A stretch of 64,000 bases of DNA, taken from positions 663,938 through 727,937 of the forward strand of contig CM035351.1 of assembly GCA_020137815.1 (NCBI GenBank), written 5' to 3'. Of the stretch, positions 20,548-36,306 are shown in pieces. Both the position numbers and the translations under genes were made by a program. The notes under the pieces were generated by a model that saw nothing but the letters and a program-made list of their open reading frames with translations, was not told the DNA's origin and ran no database searches. The stretch comes from Hormiphora californensis (taxonomy: Eukaryota; Ctenophora; Tentaculata; Cydippida; Pleurobrachiidae). The first letter of the stretch is position 1. Each line of letters starts with the position of its first letter.

Positions 20548-22234
20548 ATCTACGGAATGTTTTATTTTCAATTCCTGTTGTAGAAGCTAGATATGGGTAA
20601 TGAGGGCTGATCTCACCTACATAAGGCCTAAGGGACAAGGGCTTATTCTGAAATTCAGCCACTCGAGAAGAAAATTAAAAACGGCTCGCTAAAAATTCGA
20701 ATTTGAGAAGTTAAGTTTGGCTCCGCGCGCGGCGCAAATTCAATATGTCTCAACACAAGTTTTATGTAACGCGCGATAATTAATACGGTCACGCTGCAAG
20801 CATATTTTGAAAATTCTGGGCTGGAAGTTTTTTGTTTTTTTGTTGGTTTGCTTTTTGTAAAATCCAGACGGGGCCTAGAAAAGCACTGCCTTATCCCGCG
20901 CTAGGGTCAGTAGCGTTTGCCAAGACGGGCCTTACTAGTGCACTACCAGAAATAATCATCTTAGTTGCGTGTTAATCATATTAGAATGCAGCAATACACC
21001 AGGGGCCGAAGAAAAAAATCTGATACCTCTTTCTCCCATTTTGCAATTTTTCCCAAGATTGTAGCCCCCTACTCCACTCCAGACACAGTTTTTCAGGCAC
21101 ACTAGATCAAACTGATAAACGCAGATTCGCGGGTAAATGTTTCAAATTCGCAATCTGTTATCCGCGTATCTCATATCCGCGATCGAGGAAATCAATTGCA
21201 GGTAGGTGGAATCCACAGTGTCGATGCCAATCTGTGCTTCTAGTATACCAACCGTGGATACGAAGATAACTAATCACGGATTCGAAATAATTATCGACGA
21301 TCCGCGAATCTGCGTCTATCAATTTCAGCTACTATGGATGACTAGAAGAATTCTTAGAAAACTGAGAGCCATTATAACTGCAATATTTGAAACACCACCG
21401 TTCAGATTACAGTGATTATCATTGTTATGAGAGTTTTTGATATTAGTTTAACTTTCAAACAAGATGCTCATAATTACTAGAAATTAGCCTCATTTTACAT
21501 TATAAACAGTATGTATGATAACTCTTAGCAGCTTTATAATAATGCCCCCAGTGTAGCTCTTTCTTGCTGTTCCATCTGATTTCCATGAGGGAAGTGGTGG
21601 CCGATATAGCTGTCTTGTGTGCTGTTATAAAGATATATGGTCTGATTGTGTGTCTGATTGTGTGGCATTTCAGACTCATTTACTGACAATTACCACACCT
21701 GATTATCATTTCTTGGTAGTACTCTGCTTTTTAGATGATACCATTCATGGCAGCTTGTAAAACATTAAAAACATTATACCAATAGTTCTTGTGCCGTACA
21801 ATTTCAGAGCTGCCGATATATTCTCTCTACCTCCCCCCATTATCCACCCATTACCAGTTCCGCCCAGCTCTACTACATCATGATAGTTAGCAACAAGTTC
21901 TAGTTTCAACTCTTTATACTACTTTCAACTACGCCTTCTTCCAACTTCTTCTTTCTTTCACTCGTCTTCTTTCTTTCTTTCTAGTTTCTTCATACACTTT
22001 CTCTAATCACCATCATTCATACCACTCCCTATCGTGCAGTTTCTATTTCTTCCAGCCTCTCTCATCATGTCTAGACCCCGCCAAATGTAAAGCCCTTTTG
22101 ACTTCACGGGGGAATGTACCCACATCTTTACTTCGAGCAACATATAATGTTTGTAATGAGTATCGTAGCTTAACTACTAGCCAGGTAAAAAGACTTTATC
22201 ACATCACGTGGACTCGTAACATGACTGTTATAAG

Positions 22235-22321
22235 TAGTAACCGACCGAATACTGGTCCCTGATTGGCTGATAACCAGTCACGTGACCTAAATAACGAGTT
22301 CTGATTGGTTGTTTACTTAAT
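22235..22321. mobile_element. Introner-like MITE, copy 2
   Basis: It contains ACCGACCGAATACTGGTCCC, the CTGATTGG boxes and GTCACGTGAC as in copy 1. It is flanked by an exact 21-bp direct repeat (starting TCGTAACATGACTG, at 22214-22234 and 22322-22342), much longer than the 8 bp of copy 1. Confidence 0.8.
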
Positions 22322-22964
22322 TCGTAACATGACTGTTATAAGGAGCTGCTTAATAGCCGCATTAAAGAAGTCTGAGCCATTGTCTGGGGGGCCCGGGCCT
22401 TCGCCCTCATGTGCACTGGACATCTCGACAACACGCAGTTGCCCCCCTATTGTACTGGTGGGAGGCATCCCTTACAAAACCCCCAACCCAACAAAACGCC
22501 CGCCCCCGGTGCACGACGACGGGCCGGCCCCTCGGATCTCCTCTCTATCTCTCCAATCTTTTCCCCTTCTCTCTCTCTCCTCTTTCTCTCGCATCTTCAT
22601 CTCTCTCTCTCTCTTTCCCCTTTTCTCTCCTTTCATTAAACCCAATAGGGGTAGCAGCGCCACAACAGGTCCTTACACCGTTCACTCGTGATCACGGGCT
22701 CGCCTCCATCAAATTTGACCATAATTACGAGGGGGGGCTAATGCCTTGCAATCATTTTCGATTTTGCAGTTGTGATTATCTCTTGTCATCTTGTCAGCAT
22801 TCAATGATAATAATTCCGTTTGCTTTTAGTGCCGAAGCTCAGCTTCATAATAACAGATTAATTTATCGGCGAAAGAGAGGAAGGAGAATCGGAAATTCGG
22901 AGAATTTGTGAATTTTCTTGACTTTTTTATTATTATTCAGAGACGTTTTAAAAAATTTGTCTCC

Positions 22965-23600
22965 TTAATCCTTCCCCCTTAAAAAAAATTTTTTTTTTTT
23001 TTTTCCCTTTTTTTCCCCCCCCCTTTTTTTTTTTTCCCCCCCCTTTTTTTTTTCCCCCCCCCTTTTTTTTCCCTTTTTCCCCCCCCTTTTAAAAATTTTT
23101 GGGTTTTTTTTGGGGGGGGGGCCCCCCCCCCTTTTTTTCCCCCCCCCCCGGGGCCCCCCCTTTTTTTGGGGGCCCCCCTTTTTTTCCCCCCCCCCTTTCC
23201 CCCCCGGGGGGGGGGGCCCCCGGGGGGGGGCCCCCCCCGGGGGGGGGGGGCCCCCCGGGGGTAAAAAAAAAGGGGGGGGGCTTCTTTTTTTTTCCCCCCC
23301 CCCCTTTTTTTCTTGTTCCCAAAAAAAGGGGGAAAAAAATTTAAACCCCCCAAAAAAAACCGGGCCCTTTCCCCGGGGGGGCCCCAAAAAATTTTAAATT
23401 TTCCAAAAGGGGGGGGGGGGGGGGCCCCCAAATTTTTCCCTTTTGGGGGGTTTTTTTCCCCCGGGTTTTTAAAAAATTTTTTTGAAATTTTTTTCCCCCC
23501 AAAAAAAAAATTTTTTTTGGGGAAAAAATAGGAAAGGAGAATCAGGAAACCCCAGAGAAATTTAAAAATTTTTAGACTTTTTAAATTTTTTTAATTTATT
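22965..23600. other. Homopolymer-block sequence, probable consensus error
   Basis: Some 600 bp consist almost wholly of runs of 3-18 identical bases (C, T, G and A blocks) with almost no isolated bases. The open frames on both strands are mere Pro/Gly/Lys/Phe runs. Ordinary sequence resumes at both ends. This looks like a stretched or miscalled assembly segment rather than biological DNA. Confidence 0.75.
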
Positions 23601-23723
23601 TTGAAACGGTTTTTTTTGGGTTCCCACCCCCTCTACTTTTTACCCTTTAGAAAGAGCAAATTCATTTTCAATTTCGGGTAGAAAGATAAAGAGAAGATCC
23701 TGATAACAAGATGTGATGATGTC

Positions 23724-29869
<6,146 letters not shown>

Positions 29870-30869
29870 TTAGATACTTAGTTGAGAGTGAGAGATAATA
29901 AGGGAGTCTAGTGAGAGAGAGAGATAGAAAGACAGATAGAGACTTAAAATTGAAAAACAATTTTTGAAGCAACTGGGTTGTTGGTCGTTGCGTTTTTTTC
30001 TGGTGATGACATGATAGTGGCATTCTGAATATGTTTTATGATACATAACTATTATTATTATTATTATTATGGCAACCATTTTACGACAATATGATGATTA
30101 TGAAAAGTGTTATTTGATTATCAGTCCAATGGATCACAATCAAATCTCCCTAATTATCTATTTACATTCCAAGGAATTAGGAGAACGGAGAACAAATCGC
30201 AGTGGCATATTATTCGCATGAAATTAAATATTCCTATTTGTAGAATACAAAAGGATTCCTCAAAATCCTTCCACAGAATAGGACAAGAAAAGTACTTGAG
30301 TCAACATTGATAATTGATATATAACCCGTCTAAAACAATGCCTTCAGGCTTCTGCAACAATTCTCCTTCTCTGTCAATGTCTCTTTGTTCAAACCATTTC
30401 GGTATAAACAGGGTCGGGATGACAAAATTGACTGACACTTTCAATCAATCAACCAGCGGCCGGTGAATCGTCCCGATTCACCAGATTCACCCTTATTGAA
30501 GTAGCGCGCGGTGACAAAAGTGTAGATAAGTGCGCGCAACATGAGCTCTCAACAAACCATGCTTCATTCATCGTGCAGTTCCTGTCTCAGACTGGCGCCA
30601 GACCCCGATTTGATTCTCAATCTCAGATGGGGTCCACGACGCCAGACAGTTTCGGCTCCGTCTCGACGATCGCCGAGCCCAATATCTTGAAGGCCGACTG
30701 TTACACCTTTAACCCGCGTTTCACAAAACCCCTTCCAAACCAAAACAGCGATATAACGGTAGGGAACAAATTATACAACCACATTGACAAAAACACCGCA
30801 TTTCTTCAAAATCTGATACATCGTTCTGAACATAGGCTACACAGTACACATGCTCTTCATGCTTTGAGT
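29870..30869. other. Convergent intergenic region
   Basis: Lies between the stop codons of the arrestin gene (+) and the hydrolase gene (-). AT-rich, with an ATT run at 30050-30070 and a GC-rich patch at 30470-30560. No gene seen. Confidence 0.5.
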
Positions 30870-33800
30870 CTAGCGTTTCTTTCCCTTCAGCTTGGAAAAC
30901 CGACTGGCCGGATTATAGCTCATATCCTGGAACTTACTGGCTGGCTTAGCCGCCGCGTTTATGTGTCCGTCTACACGATTTGGAATGTTCAGTCCTGTAT
31001 TTCCCGCAAAGTTATTGTTCTGAGGTGCAAACTGTTGCTGTTGCTGATAACCCTGCTGCTGACCATTATTAAACTGTTGCTGGTACTGTCCCTGATTGTT
31101 TTGGAACTGATTGTTGTTGTTATACTGTTGCTGATTAAACTGTTGCTGGTTTTGGTTGAAAGGTTGCTGTTGGTTGAATTGCTGGTTGATATTTTGCGGT
31201 TGTCCCTCCTCTTGATGATACTGATCACTAATCTTCTGTAGTTCCCTATCATAAGAGTACTCCAGCTTCTCGACAAAGGCTTGCAATGCAGCATGGAAAT
31301 AGGCCTTCCCTTGTCCCTTAGAGTAAAAACCGTTCTTCTGTCCCGGCAGAGCGTGAATCTAGGAGGGAATGGAATAGGGTTACTGCCGAGTTAGTACACA
31401 ACGAGAAATAGTACACAACCAGAAATTACAAACCCACCCTCAGAAGTAAGCTAAACACAGTTTCTGAAATCTATCGGGGGGTGCGACATGTTAATTTTGT
31501 TAACTTTGTTAATATTAACATCGAGAAAACAGGTGATTTATTAACAAAATTAACAAAAAGTTAACAAACGTTAACAAATGCCATTTATGCCATCTAAATC
31601 ACCTTTAGCGCCTGTTTTTGGTATTTAACACTTTAGGCCAGTCATATGACGTCGATATATCGCTGAAAAAGGAAGTAATTGATCTAAAAGCAATTCCACT
31701 TCCAGGGCACTCCAATGGGTCTCTACAACCACCAAAAAAATTTACCGCGGGTACCGCGATGGAGAAATCGGTCATTTCCGGGTTTATTTTGCACCTGCAT
31801 AAATATAGCCTAGGACAAATGCGATATACGGTAAAAACCGTCTTTGGAAACAAGTAGAAAAGAAATCAAGGGCACTAAAGTGTGTAGCGTCCTCGCATTA
31901 GTGGGGGTAGGTGCTGGAATTAAGTCTCTATCTTATCAGGTTAATTAGATAATTGGATAATTAGATGTGCACATAGCCGTTTTATGGTTATACGGTAAAA
32001 ACCATCTTTGGAATGGAGTAGAGAAAAAACCGAGGGTACTAGAGTGATCAGCGTCCTCGAATTAGTGGGGGTAGGTACCAAAATTAAGTTCCTATCTCAT
32101 CGCGTTAATTAGATAATTGGATAATTAGGTATGCGCATAACCGTTTTTAGGTTACATGGCTATAGCCACTTAGGAATGGTTTAGAGACTTGTCATTGGTG
32201 CCATTTTGTAGGCAATAGCCAAGTTATTGGGGGTCGACGTCGGACTTTTAAGCTCTATATTCAACCGTTCAGCCGTTATTTGGCTTTAAAGGTGCTCAAA
32301 GTGAGCAACAAAGCGGTAAAAAGACCGATTTTGAGCACCTTTAAAGCCATATAACGGCTAAATGGTTGAATATAGAGCTTAAAAGTCCGACGTCGACCCC
32401 CCATAACTTGGCTATTGCCTACAAAATGGCACCAATGAAAAGTCTCTAAACCATTCCTAAGTGGTTATAGCCATGTAACCTAAAAACGGTTATGCACATA
32501 CCTAATTATCCAATTATCTAATTAACGCGATGAGATTTTTTGGTACCTACCCCCACTAATTCGAGGACGCTGATCACTCTAGTATCCTCGGTTTTTTCTC
32601 TACTCCATTCCAAAGATGGTTTTTACCGTATAACCATAAAACGGCTATGTGCACATCTAATTATCCAATTATCTAATTAACCTGATAAGATAGAGACTTA
32701 ATTCCAGCACCTACCCCCACTAATGCGAGGACGCTACACACTTTAGTGCCCTTGATTTCTTTTCTACTTGTTTCCAAAGACGGTTTTTACCGTATATCGC
32801 ATTTGTCCTAGGCTATATTTATGCAGGTGCAAAATAAACCCGGAAATGACCGATTTCTCCATCGCGGTACCCGCGGTAAATTTTTTTGGTGGTTGTAGAG
32901 ACCCATTGGAGTGCCCTGGAAGTGGAATCGCTTTTAGATCAATTAGTTCCATTTCACAACGTCATATGACTGGCCTACTTGTTCTGCGAGCAAAGTTGTT
33001 CCTTTTGCACGATTTGCACACTCCTAGTACTAACCTCTACTACGGCTTTTCTACAGCGATTTGTTCCATTGTGTAAATTTTAATAAAAACTAGCCAAACT
33101 AAACCGCAATTGAAGTCAATTGACCCTAATCCACCTTTTTTAAACCCTAAAAACTAATTTAGACTCATGAATTTACCATAAAACAAAAATATCCCAAAAA
33201 TCAATTTTTCTAAAAAAACACAAGGATTTGTAGCGAAGCAAATTTTCAATTTTTGATCAAAAGATTGATTTTGGAAATATTTTGTTTCTTTTTCCGACAG
33301 AAACGTTGTACATCATCTTCTTTTGTTCAAAGAATCGATTATCGATGAAAAAATCACGTTAAAGTGAGATTTTATACGCTAAATTGAAATATTTGTAACT
33401 TTTGGATTTTATCGATTTTGAGCCAAAAAACATGTATGTCGGACTTTGGTTATCGGAAGAGGCCTTTTTTGGGTATATATGTGTTAGAATAGTCATTAAA
33501 CTATAAAATTAAACCAGTTAAAGTCGTATTATCAACCAATGAGAACAGTGTTGCTGATTTGTTAACTTTGTTAATTTTGTTAATTAACGTTAATTAACAA
33601 AATCGAAAAAAAGAGGTGATTTATTAACAATTAACATGTCGTCCCCCCCAATCTATCAGTAATTGTTATACAAATTAACATGACCACCTCAGTATCACAA
33701 TCCACAGTAAACCCAATCTGAGAACTCCATCGCACCAACCTCTGATCGGGGTATTTTCTCCAGTATATTCGTCATATCATAGTTCACATACATATCCTTC

Positions 33801-34635
33801 TGCCCGTTCACAACCACAGTCCTTGTTGCACTGGGGTAGCCTGCCTTGGTGACATCCACAAACTGGGGAAACGAGATTTGTTAAACACTTTCTACTAGAT
33901 CGTGTTTGATACAAAAAACGAGGTCTGAAGGTCTAAAAAACGTCCGGAAAGTTCTAAAAAGTGAAGAATGTTGAATGGAACGTCCATTCTCCAAAATCAG
34001 GGTGCCGATGTAAATTGTAAAAGCCCCTCTCTGTACCTGTTTGATCTTGTCCACATCGCCCCGGGGTGATATCAAGACTGCTCCCTCTATGAAGCTGTTA
34101 TTCCTACTATAGACCCCGTGTTGTAGGTAGTAGGGAAGGATCATCTCACATCCCTCCTCAACAGCAACCAGTACCAGGTTATACTCCATCTCAAACAAGG
34201 GAATGATCTGGAAGTGGGGGGGTATTGTCAATTGTGTCAAATGAAGCAGGGAATGAGGCTGGAGTGTGGAAGTGGGGGGGGGGGGGTATTAGAATTTAGG
34301 AGAGAGTGTTACAGGGGTAGTGTCGTATTGTGGTCAGTGCAGTTCAGCTGAACTTCAGGCAGGTGAGTTGGGGCAGGTCTCAGTACTGTCTCTCTTACCT
34401 CTGAGAAGAATGAGATATGATCATCTAACAAATGCAGGGGAGGATCACTCTTTCCATAACCTGGAATATCCACTGCTACAATCCTAGCCCCGTGCTCTGA
34501 CATAAACTTTGCTGTGCCCAACTTTTCAAACAAATTACCTAGGGAGGAGGGGTAACATGAAGCTTAGGAAGTGTAATAACTGTGAGAAGGTATTGGCCAC
34601 AGCACCAAGAAATAAACGGAAAAGTTGTAGAATCA

Positions 34636-34674
<39 letters not shown>

Positions 34675-35347
34675 ACATACTGGTAGTATATTTCCCGTGG
34701 ACCAATAGAACAGTATGGTTGGCCATTGTGGTTGACTCTGTCAGGGTGTACCAGACTCTCCGTCCACCCAACCTGAGTAAACAACCAATCAGAAATCGTT
34801 ATTTAGGTCACGTGACTCGTTATCAGCCAATCAGGGACCACTAACCTCAGTTCCTTATACCCCTGACTCAGTAATGCCTCCTTCTTATCCACCTTACTCC
34901 CGTCCCCTCCTCCACCAGTTGTAAGCAGTAACACACTCATCAGCAGGATAAACAGAACAAACACAACGGAGTATGTTTTCAGACAGGATATACAAACTTT
35001 AGCCCGTTTTGCTGCTTTCTCTTCAGACATCAAGATACGAAAGCCATCCAAACCCTCATCTTCATCTCCCATATCTTTAGCGGCGGGGACAAGACAGTCC
35101 TGAAGTAAACAACCAATCAGAACTCGATATTTAGGTCACGTGACTCGTTATCAGCCAATCAGGGAGCAGTATTTCTAACCTTAGCAGCGGGAACTAGACA
35201 AACCTGAATCCCATAATTATCAAACTCCAACTCCTCAATAACTTCCTCCTCCTGTTCCCCTTCTTCTTCAGCAGCCTGGGGGTCTGTAAGCAGGGAATCG
35301 TCCCCCGGAACCAGGGTGTACTCTGTAAAGTGTCTGGCAAGGGACAT
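30870..35347 (-). CDS. ABHD14-like alpha/beta-hydrolase, membrane-anchored, nucleophile apparently lost
   Basis: Seven exons (35204-35347 or 35180-35347, 35099-34846, 34772-34681, 34538-34399, 34207-34037, 33862-33740, 31358-30870) join in phase to about 470 residues. The N-terminus is acidic, then one membrane span (SVVFVLFILLMSVLLLT), as in ABHD14A. The hydrolase core is clear: HTVLLVHG (oxyanion), NLFEKLGTAKFM, RIVAVDIPGYGKSDPP, AVLISPRGDVDKIKQF, VVVNGQKDMYV (Asp) and IHALPGQKNGF (His). Where the family has SPSLSG, this protein reads VAVEEGCEMILPYYL, so the nucleophile Ser is missing and it may be a pseudo-enzyme. The last exon adds about 90 residues of Gln/Asn-rich sequence and ends in basic SRFSKLKGKKR. 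Introns 1 and 2 are MITE copies; intron 6 holds a 2.2-kb element. Confidence 0.7.
31476..33649. mobile_element. 2.2-kb element with nested foldback, in the last intron of the hydrolase gene
   Basis: The outer ends GGGGGGTGCGACATGTTAA and TTAACATGTCGTCCCCCC are inverted and flanked by the 8-bp direct repeat AATCTATC (31468-31475 and 33650-33657). Inside, 31634-32976 is a near-perfect palindrome centred near 32305, with ends AGGCCAGTCATATGACGTC. The right part has TTAAC-rich repeats. No transposase is seen, so it is non-autonomous. The 8-bp duplication suits hAT or P-type elements. Confidence 0.8.
34639..34671. repeat. (GTCT)n microsatellite
   Basis: About eight GTCT units in intron 3 of the hydrolase gene. 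Confidence 0.9.
34773..34845 (-). mobile_element. Introner-like MITE, copy 3, forming the whole of hydrolase intron 2
   Basis: The 73-bp intron runs GTTAGTGGTCCCTGATTGGC ... GTCACGTGAC ... CTGATTGGTTGTTTACTCAG on the gene strand, which is the MITE core from edge to edge. TTCTGAT is a fair branch point 18 nt before the AG. Removing it joins ELRL in frame. Confidence 0.85.
35100..35179 (-). mobile_element. Introner-like MITE, copy 4, forming hydrolase intron 1
   Basis: The 80-bp stretch from GTTAGAAATACTGC to GTTTACTTCAG on the gene strand is again the MITE core. The exon sequence on either side is duplicated, so VCLVPAAK lies before it and DCLVPAAK after it. Donors at 35204 and 35180 are both in phase, the choice deciding whether the duplicate is translated. 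Confidence 0.82.
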
Positions 35348-35446
35348 TTGATATTAAAACACACAAGGAAAAGAGAAACGGAGTGTGTGTAGGAGGGGGA
35401 GAGAAGGGTAATAGGCACACTGTCTGATGCGGTGCAGATGAATAAG

Positions 35447-35483
35447 ATGGGGAGAGAGAGAGAGGGGGGGGGAGAGAGGGAGA

Positions 35484-35559
<76 letters not shown>
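35447..35559. repeat. GA/CT microsatellite
   Basis: About 110 bp of (GA)n, upstream of the hydrolase gene start. The Ser/Leu-run open frames here are by-products. Confidence 0.9.
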
Positions 35560-35561
<2 letters not shown>

Positions 35562-35802
35562 AAATAAAGGTGTGTACACATGGGACCCCGAGGAGAAGAA
35601 AAGAAATAAGACTTTATTTACTGGTACTTGGTAGATTACCAACTAATATTAATTAATAATTCACAAATCATATTCACAAACAAAACATTTGAACAACAAG
35701 ATAAAGAGATAGTTCAGAGAGTTCAGATGCCTCTCTCCAGAAGATGCAAAAAGAATCAGTAAACAAGAATTATTTGCATTATTTAACCATAATGCTGAGT
35801 TT

Positions 35803-36235
35803 CCCTGCCCTAGTCAGCTCATCATTCCTGATCACTTAACTGATATGTTTGGCAAACGTTGCTGGCCCCCGATAGCGCGGGATAAGGCAGCGCTTTTCAA
35901 GTGATTTTTAAAAAAACAACAAAAAAAACGCAGAACAAATTTTCCAAATTTCAAGATGCGCGGCCGATATAAAATAAATTTTGCTGCGCGTTACAGTTTA
36001 TAGCCGCGCACGCCTCATAAATTTTCAATAGTTTGTGGGCGCGCATGTTACTCCGCAAACTTCAAATCGCGTGCGCCGCACGGTTGCCCCTCGCAACGAA
36101 AGTGTGACCAAAAAATGTCCCTCTACCGATTAGTTAGTATACCAAAATGTCGTTTTCGAATTCTAACCCTGCTATGCCTTTTTACAAAGTAAAAAGGCAT
36201 CCGGGTGGATGCCTTCGGCATCCACCCGGGCAGGG
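35803..36235. mobile_element. Terminal-inverted-repeat element, copy B (CCCTGCCC ends)
   Basis: Inverted relative to copy A at 1210-1730: same ends, same hairpin (GGCATCCACCCGG) and same TTGGTATACTAACTAATCGG block. It also shares a fragment (GCGCGGGATAAGGCA) with 20870-20940. It ends about 70 bp downstream of the C1orf43 stop codon. Confidence 0.75.
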
Positions 36236-36306
36236 AAAAAATAATTGGAGTTTGTGTCCTCCTTGGCCAGCCTGAAGCCTGGAGGAGATGATAGCCAGAA
36301 AGACCA

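Larger units (their letters stand above)
20572..23723. other. Intergenic region between divergent BAP1 and arrestin genes
   Basis: 20640-20960 is GC-rich and includes a block (CCTTATCCCGCGCTA and neighbours) that recurs inverted near 35870-35900, so it is an element fragment. The rest of 20960-22200 is AT-rich with no gene seen. A MITE copy lies at 22237-22321, CT-rich DNA at 22550-22640, and 22965-23600 is abnormal sequence described separately. Confidence 0.5.

Noticed and set aside
22965-23531. Open frames rich in Pro, Gly, Lys and Phe
   Set aside because: They come from homopolymer blocks that look like consensus error.
30573-31241. Plus-strand open frame with long Leu/Val runs
   Set aside because: It is the antisense of the Gln/Asn-rich tail of the hydrolase gene; its codons are the complement of CAA/CAG/AAC runs.
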